Assembly: GCA_015847255.1 (NCBI GenBank)
Contig: JADLZK010002592.1
Coordinates: forward strand, 59,767 to 123,766
Reading direction: 5' to 3'
DNA from: Hyparrhenia diplandra
Lineage: Eukaryota; Streptophyta; Magnoliopsida; Poales; Poaceae
DNA: 64,000 bases
The position numbers and the translations under genes were made by a program. Every line of letters begins with the position of its first letter. Positions within the stretch are counted from its first letter, which is position 1. Under the pieces are notes generated by a model. The model saw nothing but the letters and a program-made list of their open reading frames with translations. It was not told the DNA's origin and did not search any database. This document shows, in pieces, positions 23,401 to 35,111 of this stretch.

Positions 23401-23768
23401 TCGGTTATTTTTAGTCACACAAAATACCTTGTGTTAATGGATAGGCCGGGGGGAAGAGGGCAAAACCATTCCACCTCCTTCATCTAATTATTTGGGGAAC
23501 ATTATTACACGGTTTTGTGCAAGTACCGCTTCATGTTCATAACGAAGAACTGCTATATTCACTAAGACAAGCTTGACATAAGCTCCAAAAAAAAAGAGAA
23601 AGAGACAAGCTTAACATGAACTCTCAATTCCAACCAAACCCATCATGATAATAGGAGTATATGACAATATGTATAAATAAATCTTGTCGCGCCACACAGC
23701 ATTCCAGGTAAAAAGTTCTAAACCGCGCGCTCAACGACTAATAAGGCCTCAGGGGAAACAACACAAGT
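23401..23768. other. Spacer and 3' UTR of the nucleoredoxin gene
   Basis: AT-rich DNA without a gene. The last part is presumably the 3' UTR of the minus-strand nucleoredoxin gene. Confidence 0.5.
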
Positions 23769-26700
23769 CTACGCCTTTCTGCACACACCTCCCTCGCACA
23801 CATACGCCTCCGCCGCCGGGAGTTGTTCCTCCGTAGCCGCCTTGGCTTCCTCCTCCTCTTTCCCGATCGCGCACTTTGGGTGAAGCTCGAAGTCACACCG
23901 ATCGCACATGTATGACCACAAGCTGCCCAACCCTTGGCACTCGTCGCAGGTGTAGTCGACGGCAGCCTCACGCCGCGCGAGGACAAGCTCGTGCAGCTCA
24001 TGCAGCTGGTGCCTCACCTTCCGGGGCCACGCCATGGCCTCCTCGTCCAGCTTCCTCCCCAGCTCCTCGAGCACCTCGCCGGTGAACGGGAACGCGTCGG
24101 CGCCGTGCGCCAGGATGTGGCACTTGGCGTCCGTGGTGAGCGTCACGCCGGAAGGCCCGACGGCGACGAGCGAAGGGATCCCGCGGATTCTGAACTTCTT
24201 CATCAGTGACCCCTTCCGTTCGTCTCCAAAGGGGAGAGCCAGCCATGGCATGCCGGAGAAGTAGTCGTCGTACTCGCTCTGGTCCTTGTCGACGGAGACG
24301 AAGATGATCTCCAAGTCGCCGCCGCTTCTCTCCTTCATCTTGCCGTACTCCGTGACCAGTGTCGGCAGGAAAGCTCGGCATGGCGCGCACCATTTCGCTG
24401 AGAAGTAGAGGATCACAGTCTTGCCGACAAGATCTGCCACAGGAACCTGCCAGCACAAGTACTGTATCAAAAGTGCACCAAAAAACAAGGAATTTCAAAA
24501 GAAAAAACAACAACTACCTTTGCTCCATCTTTTCCGACAACATAGTCCAGATCAGCACTGACGAGAAGAGACTCCAAGGTCTGTGTGGCTGCTTTGGCCT
24601 TGGACCTACTGACCAAAACCTCCATCTTCTCATCATCCGTGAAAGGGAACCCTTCCCATGCGTCCACTCCATGCTCTTCAACCACATCCGCGATGTTGCC
24701 GCTGAGCGTTTTGCCATCAGGTCCAACCAGGACAAGCGTGGGAAGCGCCCTGAGGTCGAAGTACCGAACCAGCTTCTCGCACATGGTGTCGCCATGAGGA
24801 ATCGCGAGCCACGGCATGCTTCCAAAGCTCTCCTGAAACACCGACTCGTGGCATCTGAAGTACACAGCCACAACCTCGAATTTCTCTCCTACTTGCCTCA
24901 GTTTCTCGTACATCTCGGCGAGCTTCGTGGTGAACTCATCGTTTGGCCTCACGAGAAAGAACAGGGCAACATGCTTCCCCTCGAGCTCAGCAATGGGCAC
25001 CTTGTCGCCTGTGCTGGAGATGAGGTAGTCACGAGTGGGCGTGCCAAGAATGCTGTGGATGGTCTGGCTGTCCTTGTCGGCTCTCTCCTGCTCCTTGAGT
25101 TCATTGATCCTCTCCAGCGTGAACGGGGAGACCCCTGCGCCATGGTCGCTGATCATCTTGACGCCCTCTTTCGTGTAGATCTCGCCTGTTTCTGCGCCGA
25201 GGAGGACGAGGTTTGGGATGCCCTTCACCTTGAACCGGCTCATGAGACGCGTCACGGTGTCGGAGTCGGAGAACGGGACCGCCAGCCATGGCATCTTTGC
25301 GAAGTAGGCGTCGAATGACTCCTCGTCCCTGTCGCGCGAAACAAAGACGACCTCGAGAGTCTTTTTGCCCTGTTGCTGCAGCTTCAGTTCTTGGTATGTT
25401 TCAATGAGCTTGGGTGTGAAGAGCCTGCACGGTGGGCACCATGACGCAGAGAAGTAGAGGGCCACGGTCTTTGCCTCGATGCTGCAAATCTTCACCTGCA
25501 GGATGATCGCAACAAGTCCATCGGTTAAACATGCAACTTTTTCTTCCTTCTTTGGTCATTGTTGTTTACATATGTGTGGACTTTAAACTCTACGCACGTG
25601 TCCTTTTCCATACACAAACTCGTTGCACAATTTGCATGAAGGGATATATTTGACTCCTGCAATTCTCTTAATTGAAATACGGTCTTAATTGAAAAAACTA
25701 TTCAGAATTACATTTATTATTACCGAACACTACGTCAAAAGTTTACTATAAAAGTCGGGGTTCATATATTGTAAGAGCGGCTCAATCTTGAGCCGTCCCT
25801 ACAATTGGTTTGCTATGAGACCGGAACCAACCCGTCCTTACTGAGTAAGGGCGGCTTATCAGGGACGCTCTTACAATCGAAGGGCGGCCGGTTCTGATCG
25901 TCCTTACAGTTTCTCTCTCTAAAGACGGCTTAAACAACAACGCCCCTTACACGGTAAGGGCGGCCGACAATAGAGCCGCCCTTACGATTGGACTCTGTAA
26001 GGGCGGTTCTCTCGACCACCCATCAGTAAGAGCCCTTCCGGAAGAGCGGCTGTGGGAACCGCTTCTACAGCCGCCCTTACGGACGTAGTGGAAAGACGAT
26101 CTTAATGGAAAAAAAACCCTCAAAACTAGAAAGTTGTAGAACTCATCAAAAGGTTACAATTTTCAATATAATAACATCTTTATCCGAGTTTGGTTGTATG
26201 AAAAGATACAATTTTTCTAATGTGGAGCTTCCCATGTCTCACATCCATGCCCATAGGGTAGCGCGGGTCGGGTAACAGTAAACGCTCCTTAGGACCTCTA
26301 TGGGACACTTTTCAACTTCAGGGAGTTAAAATGCATTTTGAAACTTTTTGGGACCTAGATTAAACCTCAATACAATTTTGAGGATCATTAGTGAATTTTA
26401 CTCAAAATCAATCTATTAAGTGAGACTTTGATGTCAAACGTATAGTGATAATACAAACAATGTTGAGCTTTACACTTTGGAGATTGATGCAACTACAACT
26501 AGAGACAATGGCAATTATTTGAAAGCACAAAGCTTTTTTGAAATCTAAGGGGTTGTTTGGTTCGCCCTTCACTGCCCCTGCCACACTCGTGGCCGCCACA
26601 AAGACGCTAGCGTGTGTTTGGTTGGCAAAAGCATGGGTGAGACAAATCCACAAGATACTTCTCCTTTGTCTTCTAGTGCCTTTGTTGCTTGTCCGGTAGT

Positions 26701-27582
26701 GCTTTTAATTAGTGTTACGTCATGTGGTGAGTGTGGCGGGGGTGAAGTGCTCAACCAAATAACCCCTAAGTTGTTGAAGTCCCACGTGCGTAGCACTATG
26801 ACACAAGAAACACTAAATAGATTGGGGACTCCTACATTTGAAAATGATGTTTTGTAGAAGACTAAATATGACCATATAACTGAAGATTTTACTTTTTGAA
26901 GAAAAGCAGAAGTTAAGAACTGTTATGATTCTGTTATTACTCCTTTAGCATGCCTATTATAGTTCTTATTATTTCAAAAAATAAATTAATAACAATTATG
27001 TTATATTTGGTACGTACTTGTATGTTTATCTAAAATAGCCCATATTTTGTATTTCGCGTCCAAAATTCTCGGATATATGGACCTGCGATTTACCTCCCAT
27101 ATAGGAGAGATAAATCACAAGCCCTGCTTTTGATTTTTTTTTTTTAAAAGGACAAAACAACTATATAATAAATAATTGAAATATTCAGGGACCAAAACTC
27201 CTTTAGCATGAATGCCTATTATAGTTCTTGTTATTTCAAAAATAAAATTAAAAACAATTATGTTATATTTGGTACGTACTTGTATGTTTATCTAAAATAG
27301 GCCATATTTTGTATTTGGCGTCCAAAATTCTTGGATATATGGACCTGCGCTTTACCTCGCATATAGGAGAGATAAATCACAGCCCTGCTTTTGATTTTTT
27401 TTTTTAAAAAAAAGGACGAAACAACGAATAAATAATTGAAATATTCAGGGACAAATAAAACTAAGATTCTCCCGGATATTTTGGCTAACCTGCTCGCCGG
27501 AGCTGCGGACGAGGAAGTCCCGATCAGCGGTGCCGAGGATGTCCCCGATGCCGCCGCGCCTGGTGATCGCCCGCTCCGCCAT
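23769..27582 (-). CDS. NRX1: Nucleoredoxin (NRX1 class), three thioredoxin-like domains plus a C1-like zinc motif
   Basis: Three exons: 27582-27490, 25495-24518 and 24446-23769, with GT-AG introns. They join without breaks to 582 residues, the usual plant NRX1 size. Exon 1 encodes MAERAITRRGGIGDILGTAD and ends SSGEQ. Thioredoxin domain 1 has active site WCPPC (50-54). Domain 2 has no Cys pair (FFLVRPNDEF where the motif would be). Domain 3 has WCAPC (376-380). MPWLAVPF-type motifs follow each fold. The C-terminus carries a Cys/His cluster (CDECQ...CDRCDFELHPKC) like a C1/DC1 zinc finger. NRX1 reduces protein disulfides in cytosol and nucleus, protects antioxidant enzymes such as catalase and acts in redox immunity signalling. 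Intron 1 (about 2 kb) is filled with a mini-CACTA, a Tourist-like MITE and a tandem duplication. A second, broken copy lies upstream. Confidence 0.92.
25728..26090. mobile_element. Miniature CACTA transposon in NRX1 intron 1
   Basis: The ends are CACTACGTC (25728-25736) and GACGTAGTG (26082-26090), a perfect inverted pair with the diagnostic CACTA terminus, flanked by 3-bp GAA duplications (25725-25727 and 26091-26093). The 363-bp interior is packed with both orientations of taagggcggc-type units, the subterminal repeats bound by CACTA transposase. It has no coding capacity and so depends on a partner element. Confidence 0.88.
26549..26766. mobile_element. Tourist-like (PIF/Harbinger) MITE in NRX1 intron 1
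   Basis: The ends are ggggttgtttggtt and aaccaaataacccc, an inverted pair with one mismatch. They are flanked by TAA on both sides (26546-26548 and 26767-26769), the PIF/Harbinger target. It is 218 bp long and non-coding. Confidence 0.85.
26939..27452. repeat. Tandem duplication, 258-bp unit, in NRX1 intron 1
   Basis: Copy 1 (26939-27196) and copy 2 (27197-27452) both start actcctttagcatg and run through gttatatttggtacgtactt to aaatattcagggac. Divergence is low. The copies end about 40 bp from exon 1. Confidence 0.88.
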
Positions 27583-29075
27583 GCGTATAGAGCTCGATCT
27601 CGTGCTACTAGGGTCTACTAGCTGGGGGCCGGTTAATTGGGAGTGGAGTTGGGAGAGGAGAGGGCCAATAGGCGGCGACAGCAAGAGTTTGTATGGCGGG
27701 TACCTACCTGACAACTGCCGGCCATTCCAAAGACTGGCCGGCTAGAGATGATTTTTTTTTTTTAAAAAGATGAAGCCGACCACACGATCGGTCGATTCCT
27801 CCAAGGACAAGGCCAAGCTAGTTTATATTTATTTATACAGTAGAGATTACTGGATTCAATTATCATTGGTGTAGTAGGTTCCATCAGTCATGTCGTGGCA
27901 TGCAGGTTTTTTTTTTTTTTGTGTGTGGGTGGGGTTCTGGGTACGAACATGAGTCAACGAGGATGGAGACTCTTGATCAGTGCAACATGAAGGATTCCAC
28001 CATCAGTCTTTTCGATTCCTCCAAGGATGGGAACTCAATGCCGGCCGGAGGCCAAGTTCGTTTGCAGAAGCTAGCCATGGCCCAACGAGAGTGCGATTCT
28101 TCATTTGGCTGTTTACACAGGAACGCATCCAATGCCGTGTCAACCTAGCTAAGTTTGTGGAGCGCACCGGCCTGATGATCGATCGAATCGGCCGATCATA
28201 CAATTACAGGTTGTGCGTTCGCTATGACATTCTGGCCGGGCTCATCTGAGCGTCTTTGGTGCGAGGGCTGCAGAACCTCTTAAGAACACTTTAGCACCTT
28301 AAGAACACTTTAATTAGCACCTTCATTGCTGACTTGCTGGCATCTTTGGAAGCGAAGAAAAACGAGGCCATCTTCAGGTCTGAAATGGCCACCGTCCCAA
28401 GGTTGTAGTTTGATCTGTGGGCTGCAATGCAACGCACACACGGACGTTGCAGACCCAGTCTGGGGCCACTCGCTCTCTTGCTCTTGGGCCTAGTGCGAGT
28501 ACTCCTGGGATGTGGGTGTGTGTGTGGACTCAACCCATATCTGATGGTGATCCAGCTTCCCGCACAGCCAACAGGAGTTTTGCAGGATCTAGTTATAGGA
28601 GCAATTAATCTCCAATCGCAACACATGCAAGCATGTCACCAGATGTGGATTAGAATCTGAACCAGCTGGCAAGGATGCAAAAGACCTTCATAGAATAGAA
28701 CAAGTCAGACAATGCAATCAAATATTAATACCACAAAACTACTCGCCTCATCCTTGACCATGCTTCAGAACGAAGATAACATGTGGATCCAAAACCAAAA
28801 CAATAATGTCTAGCATGCAAGATTGCAGAATGTAATGGCCACCAACATCACATGCATAAAAGCAGAAATACCACGCAGCAAAACCTTTACTTTGATCTGA
28901 CACAATACTCACATAGTTCTGCATACACATATACGCTCCTACGAGTTCAGGGTGCCACTACTATTTATTATTACCACACAAACATCAACAGCCCAAAAAC
29001 CTCAGCATCAAGCACAACCATCTCACGATTATTGATAGCACCGAAAACTGACAATGGCAACTCAGTAGAACACCT
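27583..29075. other. Spacer between the two nucleoredoxin copies
   Basis: This holds the NRX1 upstream region and, at its right end, the 3' flank of the second copy. No TATA box is obvious for NRX1. A short repeat, tcgattcctccaaggayrrg, occurs at about 27793 and 28013. Short open frames at 28.0-28.7 kb match no family I know. Confidence 0.5.
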
Positions 29076-32000
29076 CTAGACCTTCCTGCACACTCCTCCC
29101 TCACACACATACCCAGTAGGGGCTTCCTCAGTGGACTTGCCTTCCTCCTCCTCTTCGCCCCTTCGTCTTTTCCTCCCCCAACGCGCACTTGGGGTGCAGA
29201 TCAAAAGTCACACTCGTCGCACCTGTAGGACCATGTGCTGCCCATCTCTTCACACCCATCGCAGCCGTAGTACCACGGCGCAGCAGGACAAGTTCGTGCT
29301 CCTCATGCAGCTCATGCTTCAGCTTCTGAGGCCACCCCTTTGCCACCTCATCCAGCTTCTTCTGCAGCTCCTCGAGTCTCTCCTCGGTGAATGGGAAAGC
29401 ATCAGCACCGTGGATCATCAGCTGGGCCTTTGCGTCCTTGCCGACTGTCTGCCCAGTAGGACCGATGGCGACAAGTGAAGGGATCCCCCGCGGATTCTGA
29501 AGGTCTTCTTCAGGGGATGCCTTCCTTTCATCTTCCAGGGGTAGAGCAAGCCATGGCATTTCAGAGAAAAAAATCATTGAATGAGCTCTGATCCCTGTCC
29601 TTTGGAGATGAAGACGATCTCAAAATCACTTTGTTCTTCTCTTTGATCTTGTTGTATTCCTTGACAAGTGTGGGCAGGAAGGCACGCGGCATGGTCCACA
29701 CCATTTTCTTTGAGAAGTAAAGAAGGACAGTCTTCCCAACAAGTTCGACAATCTGAGGAACCTTGAGATATACATTGAGCACACTTTTAATTTTCTCATG
29801 ATAACCAGACTTATATTACAATAAAACCATAAAAGTGCATAATATCCGTATGCTATACAATCTTTACTAAAGCAGCAAAAAAAATATAAGGACAGCATGA
29901 AACAATATATCCTTTACCAATTGGCGTAACTCTGTTTACTTGGTAATTATCTCTTTATTCATCATTTATCACTTCATAAAGTTAGCACAAGGACCATTAT
30001 TCAAGGTCACAGTGGCTAATTTTAAACTAGGATATGATTTAAACAAAAGAGTTCTTTATTGATGATCAAGCATAACTATCACCGCAGCCATCTTGAAATA
30101 AAATTATTTTAACATAAAGGAAAACGAACTTACTACTTAATACGGTGATTAACTTGTCTTTTGCAATGACAGAAGAGGACTTTCACATAAACGAAATCAA
30201 GCAACAGTAGTGCATACCTTTGCACCATCTTTCCCAATGACAAAGTCCAAATCACCACCGATTAGAAGGGACTCCAAGGTCCGTGATGCAGCTTTTAGCC
30301 TTTGCCTTCTCGGCAAGAAGAATTTCCACTTCTTCTCAAAGATTTGAGGGGAAGCCCTCCCATGCCTCAAAACCATGCTCATCAATTATGTCCGCAACAT
30401 TGTTGTTCAACGTCTTCCCATCAGGGGCCAATCGGAACTAGTGTAGGAAGAGACCTAAGCTCAAAGTAACGAACCGACTTCTCACACTTCGGTCACCTTG
30501 AGGAATTGCAAGCCAAGGCATCTTTGCAAAACTCTCATTAAATGTCGACTCTTCACCGCCCAAGGATACAGCTACAACTTCAAATTTCTCCCCACTTCTT
30601 TTGAGCTTCTCATAGATCTTAGCAAGCAAACCGGTGAATTCGGTGGACTGGTCCATAGCCATCCACCACAAAGCACGGACCAGCATACTTCCCTCAAGCT
30701 CGAGGAGATGGGTACCTGGTTATAGATAACAACAATAAAACAAATAAGCATTTGCAAGACAATGAATCAATCGAAGATCATGAGAAGTTGCGTTGAGCGT
30801 TACCTTGTCTCCCTTTGTTTGAAATGAGATAGTCTCGGCAGATGTGCCAAGCACGCTTTGAATAGTTTGATTATCCTTTTCGCCTTTTCCAATTCCTTCG
30901 GTTGATTGATCCTATCTGGTGTGAAAGGGTAAGCCTCCACGCCATACCGCTATTTAATTCAACACCATCTTTTGTAAACATCACCGGTTTTGGCATCAAG
31001 GATGACAAGGTGCGGGATACCGAGACCTTGAACCGGTCATCAAGGGCCTTACGGCCGATCGGTGTCGAAAAAGGGACAGCCAACCATGGCATCTTTGCAA
31101 AGTATTCATTGAATGCTTCCTCGTTCGATCACCCGAAGAAAAGACAACCTCGAAGCTCTTGCCTGTGAGGCCAGTTCTTTGTACACTTCAATAAGCTTGG
31201 GCGTGAACCTCCTCGCATGGCGGGCACCATGAGGCCGAGAAGTAGATGGCCCGCAGGTGGCTCGCCTCGCCCGATGCCGCTGCTGATCTTCACCTCGCAG
31301 GATAACAAATAAAGAAGGCACAGAGATATTGAGCAACCAAATTCGGTTGAGAACAAACTAGGCGGCTGCAATCATTCACCATCACCAAATATAAATTTGC
31401 TTTTTATTATGTTTATATAAGAAAAAGTTCAAACTTAAGCTTTGAATAAAGCTGAGCTGGGCCTTTGATCTAAAAAATGTTTACAAGAAAAATGCCATGC
31501 ATGTTTCGTAAATACTGACCTTCGGATGTCCGAACTTGCTAAAGGTAACTTTTTGTATCGTTAAACATGTATATGCGGTCAAGGAATCAAACTAGGCAAG
31601 TAACCTTTTCAGAATTAGTAATAATTATCCAAAGTTCCAAACAATATCCCCCACCCTACACAAATATTGCAAGATGGATGGTGGTAACACTCGACTCGGG
31701 GCTAGCTATTCAGAATTCAAGCATCCCACCCCTAGATAATAAGATGAGATGCTCAAAAGAAAAAACACAAGGATCCTATATTATGAGACAAAAGTAGCGG
31801 TTACTCATAAACTAGTTTTGCACACCCTTGACTAAAAATTTGGAAACTCGTAAAATGTAAAGATTTGAAGTAAACTCATGTAATGTGAGTGAATTTGTTG
31901 GGTGAAAGTTGGTTACTTCAAGGGGTACGCTTCAACTTTAATGCGGATCACGGCTCCGCCCCCCACGCAAAGGCGATTAAAAATCGATAATCGTGCTCGG

Positions 32001-32513
32001 CCATGATCATGCCAATTGGTACCACTACCCAAAGATTCCGGATACTCCCTCGCTCCCTCCCTTCCCTAAGTAGTACTAGGCCTACTGAGTAAAGTCGATC
32101 GAAGAAGCTAAAGTAGTACACCCCCCCTCCCCGTCCCGCCCCCGCCTCCTTGTTCTTCGCCTACCACCTTCTTGTAAGTAGTTGATAGCCGATAGCCGAC
32201 CCACAAAACCCGAGATCCATATCCGCTGCATCGTACTCGGGTAATCGGAATCATCTACCTAATCAAAAGCAAGACGACAAGAAAAATCGGGGCCAAGATC
32301 GCTAGAGATATGACCGAATCTGCCTTGCACATCTACCACGCTGAAGTGGTAAAAAAGAAGAACCTTTTTTTCGTGACAAATTAAAGACGAAAAGCGGCGG
32401 GCGGAGCGGACGGATCGACCTGCCGCCGGAGTTGGGCGGACGAGGAAGTCCCCTGGCCGGTGGCGAGGATGTCCCCCGATGCCGCCACCCGGGCGGGCGC
32501 CCGCCTCCGCCAT
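29076..32513 (-). pseudogene. NRX1: Second nucleoredoxin copy, broken by many small indels
   Basis: Homologous blocks in order on the minus strand: exon 1 (32513 to about 32420; MAEAGARPGGGIG, then DFLVR); a thioredoxin 1 exon (about 31290-30807); an extra intron (GACAAG/gtaacg to aaccag/GTACCC); the second-domain exon (about 30716-30219, ending GKDGAK before gtatgc); and exon 3 (about 29757-29076; VELVGKTVLLYF, MPWLALPLEDE, FDLHPKCALGEE, ending CEGGVCRKV). Splice sites are preserved, but single-base gains and losses shift the frame many times, including at the third-domain active site, where WCGPC codons are present but out of frame. Retained introns exclude a retrocopy. It is a tandem duplicate of the intact gene. 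Either it is a pseudogene or the base calls are poor; rice has two functional copies at the comparable place, as I recall. Confidence 0.82.
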
Positions 32514-32668
32514 CCGCTTGCCGGAGCGTGGGAGGGAAAGCAAGCAGCAGAGCAAGCGAGAGCGACGGACGGAGTGGGAGTGGTGGCCCCGTGGGTGGTG
32601 GTGGTGTGACGGTTGATGGACGGCTCATGCGCTCGCGCAGCTTCCTCCGCCTCCGCCGGGCGCCGGGT

Positions 32669-32675
32669 TTATATA
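32669..32675 (-). promoter_or_regulatory. TATA box of the second nucleoredoxin copy
   Basis: On the minus strand cctatataaaccc lies about 155 bases before the start codon in a GC-rich leader. The promoter thus looks structurally intact although the reading frame is not. Confidence 0.6.
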
Positions 32676-32699
32676 GGCACGCATCAGAACGGGTGCGCT

Positions 32700-33986
32700 A
32701 CGCTGGGCATGCGGAGCCCGCCGGCTCTCCGTCCGGCCTCGTGGTTTTGGCCGGCCGTTTTTCCTTTGCTTGCAAGATTGTGCAACCACCACACATCCGG
32801 GCTTGTTTAGTTGGCAAATTTTTAGCAAAAAACACTGTTCTAACTCCCCGTAGCATAACAGAAGACGCGTTTCGCTTTTTTGTTTGTGGTAAACATTGTC
32901 CGGTCATGTACTAACTAGGCTCAAAAGATTCGCCTCTGGTCATGTACAAACGTAACTGTGTAACTAGTTAATTTTTTTACCTACATTTACTACTCCAAAC
33001 ATATGTCTTTTGGTGTATTTAATGTGATGTGATGGAGAGAGAGTCTAAAATTTGCAATTTTATGGCAAAAATCTGCCATCTAAACCAGGCCCAAATGCCC
33101 CACCGTGTGTGTGAGCGTGGCCGTACAAGGATCAGGGAAGGAAGGTGCTACGAATCTTCCCAACTGTGATGAAAAATTAAATTCCGCGTACTCGGTACTC
33201 CGAGTGAACTAAAATAGTCTACTCTATCTATTTCAAATTATAATACATTTTTTAGATTTTTGGGTTGTATGGTTTTTTTTGTGATTGATAAACTAACTGA
33301 TGTTGTTGTTTTATCGTAAGAGAAAAAACATTGTACCATGGCTTATAAACCAAACTGATAAGTTCAACTGAAGGGAAAATAAAAGTAGATTCTCCTTATT
33401 CACCTTAAGTACTTAATTACTATATGCATAGAGTTTTTCTAACCTAGAGAATCATATAACATCATTTAGTCTAGATTCACTTTCTCAAATAATCACCATT
33501 TATACAAAATCAATAGAAGAATGACTTGTACCAAACAAGACCGAGTTTTTTTGGTAAGGCTAAACCATCAGAAAAGAATAGAATGGCAAGTGAGATAGGC
33601 TAAAGGTAGACATGGATAAAAAGTAGGGTGGCACTAGCCATGGGTACTAGAGAGCCACCAATAAGCACCGAGGAGAAAAGGGGAGCTAGGGTGCATCATG
33701 GTGCAATTTGATCGGTCGTCTTATGGGATTGGAGAAGAATTGAAGGATGACAAACCGTTGCATCTGATCTACATGGTGGCATTCATCTATAAGATAGAAA
33801 AGACATAAAACGCATAATATCCAAAAGATATCGCCTCGGTCGCTTTAAATTAAATTTTGTTAGTACATAATTGGAAAATTTGAAATGGGAAGTGGACCCA
33901 TTTCGATTGTAAATATACCAGGTAAATAAATATCCAGAGGATACTATAATGCCTAATGGAATGGGGCGATTTAAATTCTAGCTCAG
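32700..33986. other. Intergenic, gene-free
   Basis: AT-rich sequence with a partial Stowaway-like end (tctatctatttcaaattata near 33225). No gene is recognised. Confidence 0.45.
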
Positions 33987-34233
33987 AGGGTGTTTAGTTC
34001 ACAAAAGTGAACTCAAAAGTGTCACAATATCTGTCACATCGAATCTTTTTTACCTCATGTATGGAGCATTAAATATAGGTAAATAAAAAGACTAATTGCA
34101 TTGTTCGCCCCAGTAAAAGTGCTAAAACGAATCTTTTGAATCTAGTTAGTCTATGGTTGAACAATAATTACCAAATATAAATGAAAGTGCTACATTAGCC
34201 AAACCTAAAATATTTCACCAACTAAACACCCCC
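33987..34233. mobile_element. MITE with gggtgtttagtt termini
   Basis: The termini agggtgtttagttcac and caactaaacaccccc are inverted repeats of one another over gggtgtttagtt. The element is flanked by ctcag on both sides (33982-33986 and 34234-34238). It is 247 bp long and non-coding. The superfamily is uncertain (hAT- or PIF-like). Confidence 0.65.
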
Positions 34234-34235
34234 CT

Positions 34236-35070
34236 CAGGTTGATTGTACTTGTGGAGAATACACGCCTAAACAAAGATTGTTCCACGAAGAATTGATCAT
34301 AATATAGAAGCTTGCCATGCATACTTACATGCACACTACACGCTGTATATATCTCTTCTTTTTTTTTTTTTTCCAGTACTCCAAAGTGATCCGCAGAGTC
34401 TATTTTTCTTTCTTCCTTCCTTTACAAGCAAGCAGATCATGCATGCATGTTTATATTATTAAATAGTAGTGTTTCTAGTACGTACGTGATGAAGCTAGGC
34501 TTCGCAATCGCAACGCTCAAAGTCAAGGTCTTCGCTTGCAACTAATTTTTAGTGTAGGGAATAGTAGTGCTTCTAGTACGTACGTGATGAAGCTAGCTAG
34601 GCTTCGCAATCGCAACGCTCAAAGTCAAGGTCTTCGCTTGCAACTAATTTTAGTGTAGGGGTGTTTGTCAATGAAATATTTTTAGTTCGGATACTGTGAA
34701 GCACTCCAAACCTATATAATTAGTTTTTACTCACGTTTAATGCTTTATGCATACGTTAACATATTCCACATTCGATGGTACTTTTTAGATTCACTCTTGT
34801 AAATTAAATGGACTCTTAAGAATTTTTACTGGTTTCACATGGCTGTCCTGTCCTTGTCATAATGATGTGTCGTGGTTCTGGTTCGCTTTCCCAGTCGTCG
34901 TCACTCCGGCCACTTCCTGTGAACTGGATCGATCCCCACCTCAAGTCGTCATCGTTATCTGCTAACCTGTGCTTATGGTTTCATATATATTTTTGCAATA
35001 AAGCAGATAGTTTTGGTGCATGGGATGCGATTGGAGCCTCCGCCAATCATTTAGTAAGGTTTAACTAGGG
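34236..35070. repeat. Segmental duplication, copy A
   Basis: This matches 37740-38460 in order: ggttgattgtacttgtggag, atgcatgcacac-type blocks, tgatgaagctaggctt, caaagtcaaggtcttcgctt, catggctgtcc..ccttgtcata, cactccggccacttcct, and ccgccaatcattta at the end. Copy A additionally has a tandem duplication of about 98 bp (34466-34563, 34564-34660). No coding sequence is visible. Confidence 0.75.
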
Positions 35071-35111
35071 GTGAAGCTGGCGCTAGAACGTCCGATGAAA
35101 CTTTTTTCTTG

